From Rhipidocladum racemiflorum (lineage: Eukaryota; Streptophyta; Magnoliopsida; Poales; Poaceae), in NCBI GenBank assembly GCA_036346355.1, contig CM070576.1, forward strand, positions 15,111,558-15,175,557: a stretch of 64,000 nt of DNA, given 5' to 3'. Positions 25,975 through 34,914 of this stretch are shown here, one piece after another. How positions within the stretch are numbered: the stretch's first letter is position 1; the number at the start of each line of letters is the position of its first letter. The notes under the pieces were generated by a model. The model did no database searches, had not been told where the DNA came from, and saw only the letters and a program-made list of their open reading frames with translations. A program made the position numbers and the translations under genes.

Positions 25975-26149
25975 CTAGTCCACGAAGCTCAAGTGAGATG
26001 GGTCATCTCCTTGAGACTGAGAAGTCCAAGGAGGGATTGAATTCTTGATGGTGAAGCATTTACCTCAGCATCTGGGCATGAAATGACCAGAAAAAGGATT
26101 TGATAGATAAGGCAGGCTCACACTATCACATCCCAAGCGAATCATGCTC

Positions 26150-26590
26150 GGGGAAAAAGGTCGGCACAAGCTGCACCGAGAGGGAAAATAAAACGCGATC
26201 GAACCTCATCCCGAGTATGGATCAGATGCCCAGGGAAACTAGGCATGGATCGGATGCCTAGAATTAAGGTAACTAGCAGACTGTGAACAAACACATGCTA
26301 TCGCATACCATGCATGGATCAGATGCACAGGGAACTAAGCATGGATTAGACGCCTAACATAAAGGTAACTAGCAGACTGTGAAAAAACACATGCTGCCGC
26401 ATCCCATGCATGGATCAGATGCACAGGGGAACTAGGCATGGATCAGACGCCTAGGCTACTAGCGGATTGCGAGTGGACTCACATTGCCACATCCCGATCA
26501 TGGGTCTAATGCTCGAGGAACTGACAGATGAGCCAGGCTCGAGCTGCCGCATCCTGGACATGGACCAGACGTCCAGGGAAATAAACGGGG
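26150..26590. repeat. Tandem array of about 96-bp units
   Basis: The word 'atggatcagatgc' or a close variant recurs at 26,217, 26,314, 26,410, 26,500 and 26,560. Units also share 'ggtaactagcagactgtga' and 'acacatgctgccgcatcc'. Spacings are 97, 96, 90 and 60 bp, so the array degenerates to the right. Confidence 0.75.
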
Positions 26591-26599
26591 AGGATCTGT

Positions 26600-27700
26600 G
26601 CTCAAACGCAGAGCGTGCTCGGCGCGGAAAACCAACCGTCTCCAAGCGAAACGCGTGCTCAGAGGAAGAGACTCGCACCCGAGCGTAGTGCCTGCTCGGC
26701 GCGGAACACGAATAGTCCCCGAGTGAAACGCGTGCTCGAAGGAAGAGACTCGCGCCCGAGCGTAGTGCTGCGCCCGACGCCTTGACGCGTAACGATCTCG
26801 GCCGAAATAAACGCCGCTCGAAGGAAGAGACTCAGCGCCGCGTAGTACCGCTTTCTAAGCGCAGACCGTGAACTATCATCTCCGAGCAAATGCATGCTCA
26901 AAGGAAGAGACTTCGCGCCGAAGCGTAGTGCCTGCCGCGCCAAGTAGAACGCGAACCATCTCCGAGCGAACGCTGCGTGCCTCGAGGAAGAGACTACGCC
27001 GAGCCGGCGGAAGTACCGCTCGCGAACACCAACCGTCTCCGGTAAGCCGAAACGCGTGCTCGTGAGGAAGAGACTTCGCGCCTGCCGCGTAGTGCGTGCT
27101 CGACGCGAACACCAACAGCCCTCGGCGAAGCTGCGTGCTCGGAGGAAGAGATTCGTGTTCGGCGAAGTGCTCGCTTTCGTAGCGGAAACGAACCGTCTAC
27201 GAAGCAAAGCAGCGTGCTCGAGAGGAAGAGACTTCGCACCTGCGTAGTGCGTGCTCGGCGTGGAACACGATCCCCAGCCGAACGCGTGCTGCAGGAAGAG
27301 ACTTCGCGCCCGGCGAAATGCACGCCGCCGCGGAACACGAACCGTCTCCGAGCGAACGCGATGCTTTAGGAAGAGACCCGCGCTAAGCGTAGTGCGTGCT
27401 CGGCGCGAACCGCAACAGTCCCGAGAGAAGCGTGTACCTCGGAGGAAGAGACTTCAAGCGCTTCGAGCCGAAGTGCACCGCCGGGCGCAGAAACGCCGAA
27501 TAGCGATCTCCCGAGCGAAATGCGTGCTCAAAGGAATAGACTCTGCCTGCCCAAGCGTAATGCTTGCTCGGCTGAACACAACGATCCCGAAAAGCATGCC
27601 GGGGAAAAGAGACTCGCATCCGACTGAGAAGTGCCTTCGCGCGAACACCAACCGTCTCGGCGAAACGCGTGCTCGGAGGAATAAGAGCAATTTTCAAGAT
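26600..27700. repeat. Tandem array of about 77-bp GC-rich units
   Basis: About 14 units carry 'gcgtgctcgaaggaagagac' or near variants, at about 26,663, 26,740, 26,821, 26,900, 26,984, 27,065, 27,143, 27,223, 27,293, 27,369, 27,442, 27,532, 27,604 and 27,677. The cleanest adjacent pair is 77 bp apart. Other shared words are 'gcgcccgagcgtagtgc' and 'accgtctccgagcgaa'. Overlapping ORFs here are products of this composition. Confidence 0.85.
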
Positions 27701-28004
27701 ATAACAAGATCAATTCCCGAGTGCAATGCCCATCCTGGTGTGAAGAAACACCGCTCGGGCTAAATTTTGTCAAGACAGATTCGAAGCGAAAAGCCCGCTT
27801 CGAGGCAAGCGGATGAAATTTGCGCCGAAGCCGAAGAACTTGCTCGGGCCAAGCGAAAATGTAAAGCGATTCCGCCTAAGCATAGTTTGCTTGAGGTAAA
27901 AAACTTTTTTTTTACTTATCTTACCTCATCATAAGTTGTGCAATATCGGTCATCAGATGTGGAAGATGACGCCTTCGGGATTCCTTTGGCAAAGAATCCG
28001 TCGA

Positions 28005-28022
28005 TCCCCACGGACGGCGCCA
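28005..28022 (-). other. Primer binding site of the minus-strand LTR element
   Basis: On the minus strand TGGCGCCGTCCGTGGGGA lies two bases after the 5' LTR end. TGGCGCCGT.. starts are a common plant LTR-element PBS form. The tRNA was not assigned. Confidence 0.65.
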
Positions 28023-28024
28023 GC

Positions 28025-28682
28025 TATCGACGATTGGGGAACTGGCCCCCGCCGATCTTACTTGTTGAATGTGGGATTAACCGAAGCCCCTTTCTGCCAA
28101 AGGTGTAGCATCGAAGACGCGGGAGATGGTCCATTAGAACGGACAGAAACACAAGGATTTTATCCTGGTTCAGGCCTCTCATGATCGAGATAATAGCCCT
28201 ACATCCAGTCGCCTGGTGGCGTTTTTCCCTATTGAAATGATGGATACCCGCCCCCTTTCCCCATAGGGGCTAGGGGGATTAAATACAAGATACCTGCGTT
28301 ATATACATGGCAACTACCCCCTACAATCGCGCCACGCTTCCATATTTCCGGCGCACCTTCCCTGGATCTTCGGCGAATTAGTTGCCACTTTCCTTCTTAG
28401 TGGTTTGACCGAATCCACCGAGCATAACCCGAAGCTTCCACACAACTTCCTCGAGCACGGTTGCTGCTCGTATTTTCCTGGCTTGCTCGTGAGTCGAGCA
28501 CTCCATCTCGCATGCATGTGCACGGATGCTCGAACCGAGTGAAGCCTCCTAGCCGATCGGGCGGGCTGATTGGTCGCCGACGCTTCGTTAGTGGTCGTCC
28601 TTGGGGACATAGTCCAAGGGTAAAGATGGTCGGTTAAGAAACTGGCTTCGACGGTACTATGGGAATTATCCAATCCCCGACA
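28025..28682 (-). repeat. 5' LTR of the minus-strand element
   Basis: On the minus strand it begins TGTCGGGGATTGGATAATTC at 28,682. It is homologous to 25,293-25,974 over its full length. Confidence 0.75.
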
Positions 28683-28810
28683 AACTCCTTCCAAAATTAA
28701 ATCTAATTAACATTCAGGTGTCACCATGGGCCACCTTGCCATTAGCAATGGACGATCGCTTCCTAGCACTCCCTGCCATTACCTCGAGTGCACCTCGGCC
28801 CAGATCGCCA

Positions 28811-29360
28811 TAGAGGTGGGCACCGGGCTCTTTTAGGCGGCGAAGACGATGGGATGGCCGGTGCAAGCACGCACAAGACAGCGGTTCCGTGCCGTCTGCC
28901 GGGCGCACAGACGCAATTGTATGCTTCGGCAGCCGGGCGAGAACCAGGCACGACGCGACGCACGGGCGTGCATTAATCGAGGTACGAAATCACGGATTAA
29001 GGCCTAAAAGTTGGCAGATATTGTTGATTCAGGGCATCTTCAAGTACTGCATTTATGTTTGACATTTTGTTGATGTGATTAGTCTCTTGTGTAATTAAAA
29101 TATGTAGATTAGTAGTAGTGATTTGTTTTTTTCTTTGCTCAGTCACAATAGTAAAATGGGTCGGGCTTGGTCGACTCAAGACGCAGCTAAAATGGATCGA
29201 GCTTGGGCTCGCAAATGGATCAGGCTTGGGCTCGCTAAAGGCGAGTCGGGCCGGTACGGCCCGGCACGGTGGGCACGATGGGCCGTCGTGGCATGGCACG
29301 GTTTCGGCCCGAAGCACGATGGGCCCGGGCCGGGCCGGCACGGCACGACGCCCACCTCTA
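28811..29360. mobile_element. Non-autonomous hAT element (nDart-like ends)
   Basis: The left end is TAGAGGTGGGCACCGGGCTC, and the right end on the reverse strand is TAGAGGTGGGCGTCGTGCC followed by GGCCCGGCCCGGGCCC-type sequence. Such GGCCCG-rich ends starting TAGAGGTGG are known from grass nDart/hAT elements. The flanking octamers are gatcgcca and gactgcca (6 of 8 identical), fitting the 8-bp hAT duplication. No transposase is inside. ORFs at 29,118-29,480 are composition artefacts. Confidence 0.75.
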
Positions 29361-29990
29361 GACTGCCACCATGCTGGGCTGCGCCATGGTTGGGACATGC
29401 ACAAAGCTAGGCCGCCACTGGCACCTGGCCGTCACTTGTCGAGAGTTGCTGCCTGTTGCGGCCATGCTGGCAGCATGTGAGTTGCCGTGCCATGGCACCC
29501 CAGCACCTTCTTCTCCTCTTCTTCCACAACACAGCCACTCCCCTTCTCTCTCTCCCTTCTCCAAATTGCTCAAACCTTCATGCATGTGAAATATGATTGC
29601 CAACTTCATATATCGGTGCTACAAAATTAGCACCTTATTAATAATTTGTGGCTAGGAAAAACAGCATTCTTTTGCTAAGTACATTCAATATGCATGCCCT
29701 TATAGTCATTACGCCAAGCCATTCTTACAATCCTGTAACGTTTTTCCAAGACTTTTTGTCGAGTTGAAATACTTGTTAGAACTTGTGAATAGGGCTTATT
29801 TAAGATAATTAAACATATTGTGTCACGTTTTTCTTTACTCTTCGTTTCAACAAATGTGTTACCAACCATATATTAATATTCCTACCGCTCAAGGTGACGT
29901 ACTTTACCGATTTATTTTTGGTAACCTTGTTACAACAGTAATCTTGCTTGGTGCTCCATTTAGAACTTCAAACAAATAACATTTTGCTTG
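29361..29990. other. Unassigned flanking DNA
   Basis: The DNA is GC-rich to about 29,590 and then AT-rich. I see no recognisable gene, repeat or RNA. Confidence 0.5.
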
Positions 29991-29999
29991 ATGTCAGAA

Positions 30000-30970
30000 A
30001 AATGATTTACTGGAAGATGAGAAGTTCATAATTGGACTATTTGTTTCGCTTCTCCTTGGCTTGATTTGCCTCAAGTGATATATCTGCATCAAGATGATCA
30101 AGTGATATATCTTGCTAGACAGGAAAATTTTCTTCCAAGTCTTTGTTTCGCTCCCCTTCAGCTTGATTTGCCTCGCGGCTCTAGGAGGTACAATCCACAG
30201 CCTTTCGGATACAAGCACCCAGTGACAAGTACAAGAGTACCACGCAAGGAGGCTTGGGTCAATCCAAGCCCCAGAGCCCACAGCACCGAAATCAAGCAAA
30301 ATCACGGCGCAAGGGAGGCAAGGCTCAAGGTTCCACACCCCTCGTGCCAACGACTCATAGGCCGGCAACCAAACCGAAAGGCAAAAGGGAAATCAGAGGT
30401 AAAACCGAAGCTAAAAATGACTGCCATGGAGAGGAGCCAGAGGACCAAGAAATAGGGGAAAAGGAGGAGCTCCGGCTACAATCCTCACGCCCACGAGGCC
30501 ACGACGCAACCATCGCGCCGGCTTCCGCCCGAAACACACGGTTCAGTTAGCGGACACCTTTGCGGGTTGTGACCAGCCCGCATTTTGGAAAGTGGGCAGC
30601 GTGGGCGGATGTGGGCTGTCCACAACCCGCCCCACTTACAATACTACGCACATACACACACGCCACTGCATGCACTTGCCTCTATGAGAGAGGCTGGGTT
30701 CGATTCTCGAACGCCGGCGGGGTGAGCAGCGTCACCCTCCACCACTGAGGTATCTCTCAGTCCCTCTGAGTAGTTAAGAATGACTACTGAACTACCTGAT
30801 CACCGCCTTGTTGGTATCTCTTCACCTTACTAACCACACAATTCTCAAATCAGAGTTGTTTGTTTATAGTTGTGTGTTTGAAACTTTCTTTGTGCATCAT
30901 TTGCATCCGTTGTCTTAATCATCCTGCCGTTTGTTTGTTTCTGAACCCCTCCAAAGAAAGAAGTTACACT
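30000..30970. repeat. Dispersed repeat family, copy 1 (interrupted)
   Basis: 30,085-30,195 ('atgatcaagtgatatat..', 'tgatttgcctcgcggctct') and 30,800-30,970 ('tctcttcaccttactaacc', 'gtgtttgaaactttctttgtgca', 'caaagaaagaagttac') match 56,750-56,850 and 57,055-57,222. The 30,200-30,790 part has no match in the other copies and may be inserted. Class unknown: the unit is repeated three times in this window but shows no LTR or TIR. Confidence 0.55.
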
Positions 30971-30978
30971 AGGCCATG

Positions 30979-32336
30979 GTTTCAAATTTCGTTTTGGTAT
31001 TAATCTCGGAGGTGACCGAAATCCAAAAATCTCGGCGAGATTCAGAAATTTTGAACAAAATTCAGACGAAATACAAAACCAAATTTCAAATCCGGTTTTT
31101 TTTCAACCGAAATCCGAGATCTCGGCGAAATCACCGATATTTTGCCCACATTGAACCGACTGAAAAATGGTCCAAAACACATCAAAATATTTTGAAATTT
31201 TTTTTGGATGGTCTTGACACAACACTAATGTTCCCATAAAAATTTCAAATGATGATCAAGTATAAGGAATTTTTAAAAAACCTAACAGTGGTAATATCAT
31301 GATAAAAGCCTTATGTAAAATTTGTATTTGATTTTTCAAATGCAAAATAACATGAGAAATTTATGGTTGACAGAGGATCAACCCATAGTATAGCCATTCT
31401 TCACATATGTTGTCTGCCAATAGAAAAAGGTAGCTCCAGCAGGTAGGAATAATAACTGCATTATGAAAGTCAGCACCGAACATCAGCTAGGATTCAAGAT
31501 GAAAGCAACCTATCAGACTATTTTTTTCACCAGTTCTTTGGTTAACACAGAATTATGTCAAACAATCCAGTTATGATGTTCCCAACCCCAAATGACCAAA
31601 CATTTCATCTATAGCTTATTTGGCTTGATGTTCCCAACACAAGTGTTTTGATTATATTACATAAACATATAGTAGTTATTTTTATAAGGCCTTTTTGTCC
31701 TTGATCTTTCAGAATGAATACTACAGCGTTTGCATACAAAAGAAGAGAAGAAAGAAACACGTATACGTGAGACAAGCCATAGAACAATCTAGCCAAAACC
31801 TGAGCATTTGGCATCACTAGATAAGTTCATTAGCAGTTGATGTCATTAATACTCTCCTATACAAAGCAATTTGCTAGTTCTTGCATGCAACATTATCATG
31901 TATTGTGTGGTTACAGTAAGTCAATAATTACACAACAAGTCATCAAATAGGATTTCGTGCGTACTCTCATATTGTGTTAAACATAGATCACAAGCATTAC
32001 AAATAAAAAATTTACATTTTTAATTAGAACATCACAAATGTGGTCGATTTTCATTGGGCACACATCCTATCATGCGCAGCAGATTGAGTATCCGAAGGTT
32101 AATTTTTGAACTTTTAAAAAATGATGAAAAAACACATCCAAAATTTCTGAAATTTTTTGTGGATAGTCTTGACCTCAAATCCAATCAAATCCCACTGACA
32201 AAAAATGAAATCCGATCTAATTACCTGAGATTTTGGCCGAGATCACCGAGATCTTGCCGAGATTTGAATTTTTTCAAAAAAATTTAAATTTTTTTATTCG
32301 ACCGAGATTTAGAATCTTGGCTGAAATTTCTGAAAT
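30979..32336. mobile_element. Long-TIR element, probably Mutator-like, non-autonomous
   Basis: The ends are inverted: GTTTCAAATTTCG.. on the left, and on the right (reverse strand) GATTTCAGAAATTTCAG... Each is followed by about 250 bp rich in 'ctcggcgaga' and 'ccgagatctcgg' words in mirror orientation. An identical 12-mer, cactaggccatg, lies just outside both ends (30,967-30,978 and 32,337-32,348), longer than the 9-11 bp typical of Mutator-like insertions. The middle (31,380-32,040) encodes nothing recognised. Confidence 0.6.
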
Positions 32337-32348
32337 CACTAGGCCATG

Positions 32349-33761
32349 CTTGGATTGGCCTAGCACGAAAGCGTTCCTTTCATAAAAAAACATCCTATCT
32401 ACAGTCCAGACCATCATCAACTACATTGCCCAAACGATCCAACCTATCATCAAATACTACATCTCCTGTTCGCCTCCTCCCATGACCCATCCGGTCCAGT
32501 CGCCATTTGCCCACACCTCCGTCGTCTCCTTTTTTTTTCTCTCCTTTCGTCCTCCTCCACTCTTATTTCATCCCTGCACAGCTGTCTCCCCTCGCCGTCC
32601 CACGCCATCACCTCCACACCGTCCCCCACGAACATGCGGCACCGCGCCACTAGCTTTGTTGGCCGTTCCTAGAAAGAAAATGGCGGCGATTGGAGAGGAA
32701 GAACACAACGCCGGCTTCGGATCTTGATGATTCTCACCGCCTTTGCGTTTGATCCAGTGGTTTTTAGCTATGTCGCCGCTAATTCTGGCCTTTCCTTGCC
32801 ACGTCGCCACTGTCCCCAACCACCATGCGTGCTCCTTCCTGATGCTGGTGCCTTCTCACCTCTCTGGCCATGTTGCACTCCGTCCTCACGACCACGCCGA
32901 TAAATGCCACTGTTTGTCCTTGCGTCCTTTTCTCTTTCTACATAATGAAAATGGATTGAGCCTAAATCGGCACGATGTGCAAAGCAATGGAGTCGTGACC
33001 TAGATTGAGGCTAGTCATATGGCACGACACATTCTAGACGCACGGCCATGCTGTGACAGCCCAGTAGGGCCCAATACCGCATCGGGAAGAAGCATGCATG
33101 GTGAGCACCTTCTCAATCCCTGCCATCTTCTCCACGTACACCACCGGCGCCGCCGACATCGTTGGCACTGCCTTGCGAGCATTCTGATGAATTGTTGTTA
33201 TGGAAATGCGCTCGAGATGAATGGTTGTTTTTGAACTGCTTTCTAGGTAAATTGTCCATTAGAACGAGAGGAATGGATAGGCCAAGAAGCAGGGGAGCTC
33301 TGCAACGGAGCAGAGGATGATGGGAGAAGCAGGCAATGCAACGCTTTTGCATGAGAAAAGAAGCTTGTCAATCATGAGCTGTTTGGGCAGTTCAAGACAA
33401 TATTTGTGCTCATCTCATTGCCAGGTTCTATCTATACATCTACATACAGTGTCTCGAATAGGAAAAAGTAGGATTCTACTTCGCAAAATATTTATCATTA
33501 CAAATCTCATAGAATCTTTTGGGTTCTCATTATACGCTTCTCAACCCAAGTTTAACCGAAATATGGACAATCTAGCTGCTAAACAACCAATATAACATAA
33601 AATAATTGATTTCCAAATGCAAGCTTTACATGAATAAGACAACATCCAAAACGCACAACTGTACCTCACAAGTGGCGACACGTTTTACTGAACGTGTAAT
33701 ATGAAAACTAGTATAGTATAACAAGAACCCCTGTAAGGATATGAACAAGCTGGCAGGGGTA
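32349..33761. other. Unassigned DNA, CT-rich then mixed
   Basis: 32,460-32,640 is C/T-rich and looks like a 5' UTR or captured exon (81-codon frame at 32,482), but no domain, intron or start context makes a gene call possible. The remainder shows nothing recognisable. Confidence 0.4.
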
Positions 33762-33770
33762 GGTAAATTC
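33762..33770. repeat. Left 9-bp target-site duplication of the MULE
   Basis: GGTAAATTC here is identical to 46,703-46,711 and abuts the TIR. Nine bases is the standard Mutator-superfamily duplication. Confidence 0.9.
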
Positions 33771-34061
33771 GAATTTTTTTTTAAATATACTATATTTTAT
33801 TCCAAATTGCAGAAATAAATGTCAGTCGCAAGAAATTTCAGTTTTATACGTCTGTCGCCTGTCCATCGAGCGATATAAGCCGGTCGCCCGATGGACGGGC
33901 GACAGGAGACCTTTCGTGTTTTCGTCAGACGTTAGGCGAGCGACAACCTTACATGTCGCCGATGAACAAAGCGGCAGATTAAAAATCCCCCGTTGGACGG
34001 GCGACATATAGCATGCGGGGTTCCTGTCGCCCGATGGATGGGCGACAGGTATATTTTATAA
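33771..34061 (+). repeat. Left terminal inverted repeat of the MULE
   Basis: It begins GAATTTTTTTTTAAATATAC and mirrors 46,430-46,702. It contains several short palindromes with the core GTCGCCC..GGGCGAC, the best at 34,023-34,049 (10-bp arms, 7-bp spacer). These are plausible transposase-binding sites. The inner edge carries a TATA-like motif. Confidence 0.9.
34050..34061 (+). promoter_or_regulatory. TATA-like box for the transposase gene
   Basis: TATATTTTATAA lies at the inner edge of the TIR. It is followed by a GC-rich start region and a GA-rich leader (34,090-34,180), then an intron donor at 'attcag|gtaatttc' (34,209). In Mu elements the TIR supplies the promoter, and this fits. Confidence 0.5.
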
Positions 34062-34234
34062 TCGCCGCGCGCGTTCGGCCGGCCGGCAGAAGCAGCAGAA
34101 CGGGGAAAAGAACGAAAAGAAGAGGAGAGAAAAGAGGAGAAGAAGAGAGGAAAAAAGAGAGGGAAGAAAAATAGAGCGCGATTTTTGAGCCCGTCACTTC
34201 ATATTCAGGTAATTTCTCGTTCTTTAGTTTTTGT

Positions 34235-34440
34235 ATTTGTAGATCTAGAAAATCTAGTTAAGAAATGTAGTTAGAAAATCTAGTTAAGAAATGTAGTTAG
34301 ATGTAGTTAGAAAATGTAGTTAGGAAATGTAGTCAGATGTAGAAAGATTTAGCAAACCTAGTTTGTAGTTATATGTAGTACAGACATAGCAAATCTAGTT
34401 AGGTGTAGGTAGATTTAGCAAACCTAGTTTCTAGGTATGC
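34235..34440 (+). repeat. Degenerate 'aaatgtagttag' repeats in the leader intron
   Basis: Variants of 'agttagaaaatctagttaag' and 'aaatgtagttagatgtag' recur roughly every 12-25 bases. They lie in the presumed 5' intron (34,209-34,914) of the transposase gene. Confidence 0.6.
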
Positions 34441-34914
34441 AGTACTCGTTTTAATTTTTGTAGCAGTAGGTTATGATTTAGTAGAAATGATTTTAGATCT
34501 TGTTTTGTGTGCGTTGATATATCGAATGTAGATACTTTGAACGGATAGAAGTATTCATTTCTTAGGAATGCAGTTGGGTACATATAGCGAAAGTAGTTTG
34601 ATGTATGTCGAGTAGAAATTAATCGTAGAGAATGTAGTTAGAGTAGTTGTTTAATTCTTTAGTAGTAGATCTATTGAATGTAGATATTGTATACCGATAC
34701 GAATACATCCATATACATATTCAATTCTTACGAATGTAGTACGGCAGAGATAGCGATTGTTACGATCCTAGATATGTATTGTTAGAAATGTAGCAAATTT
34801 TTGTACGAATAAATATGTATTTTTGTAGCATATAGATATTACCAAAGCAAAGTTAGAGGGTCGTAATATTTTTACTGGAAAGTATTTAATTCGTGGGTGA
34901 ATGAATGGATTTGC

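Larger units (their letters stand above)
25293..28682 (-). mobile_element. Non-autonomous LTR retrotransposon with minisatellite interior
   Basis: Two direct repeats of about 660-680 bp (25,293-25,974 and 28,025-28,682) flank a 2.05-kb interior. Orientation is minus: the 5' LTR starts TGTCGGGGATTGG at 28,682, and a PBS-like TGGCGCCGTCCGTGGGG follows its 3' end at 28,022-28,005. No gag or pol domain is visible in any frame. The interior is two tandem arrays described separately. It must rely on an autonomous partner for movement. No clear target duplication was seen. Confidence 0.75.

Noticed and set aside
26150..27700. CRISPR-like array
   Set aside because: Units are contiguous and degenerate without unique spacers, lie inside a plant LTR element, and no cas genes exist here.
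26659..27763. Several long overlapping ORFs on both strands (up to 182 codons)
   Set aside because: They are produced by the GC-rich 77-bp tandem array. Their peptides only repeat the unit in shifting frames. The array is reported as a repeat.
29118..29480. 120-codon ORF with GC-rich peptide
   Set aside because: It overlaps the right end of the hAT element, whose GGCCCG repeats keep frames open by composition.
30660..30710. tRNA- or SINE-like B box ('gggttcgattctcgaac')
   Set aside because: No A box, cloverleaf or poly-A end could be found around it, so neither a tRNA nor a SINE is supported.
32482..32727. 81-codon Pro/Ser-rich ORF as a gene
   Set aside because: It is C/T-rich low-complexity DNA without domain, intron or promoter support.
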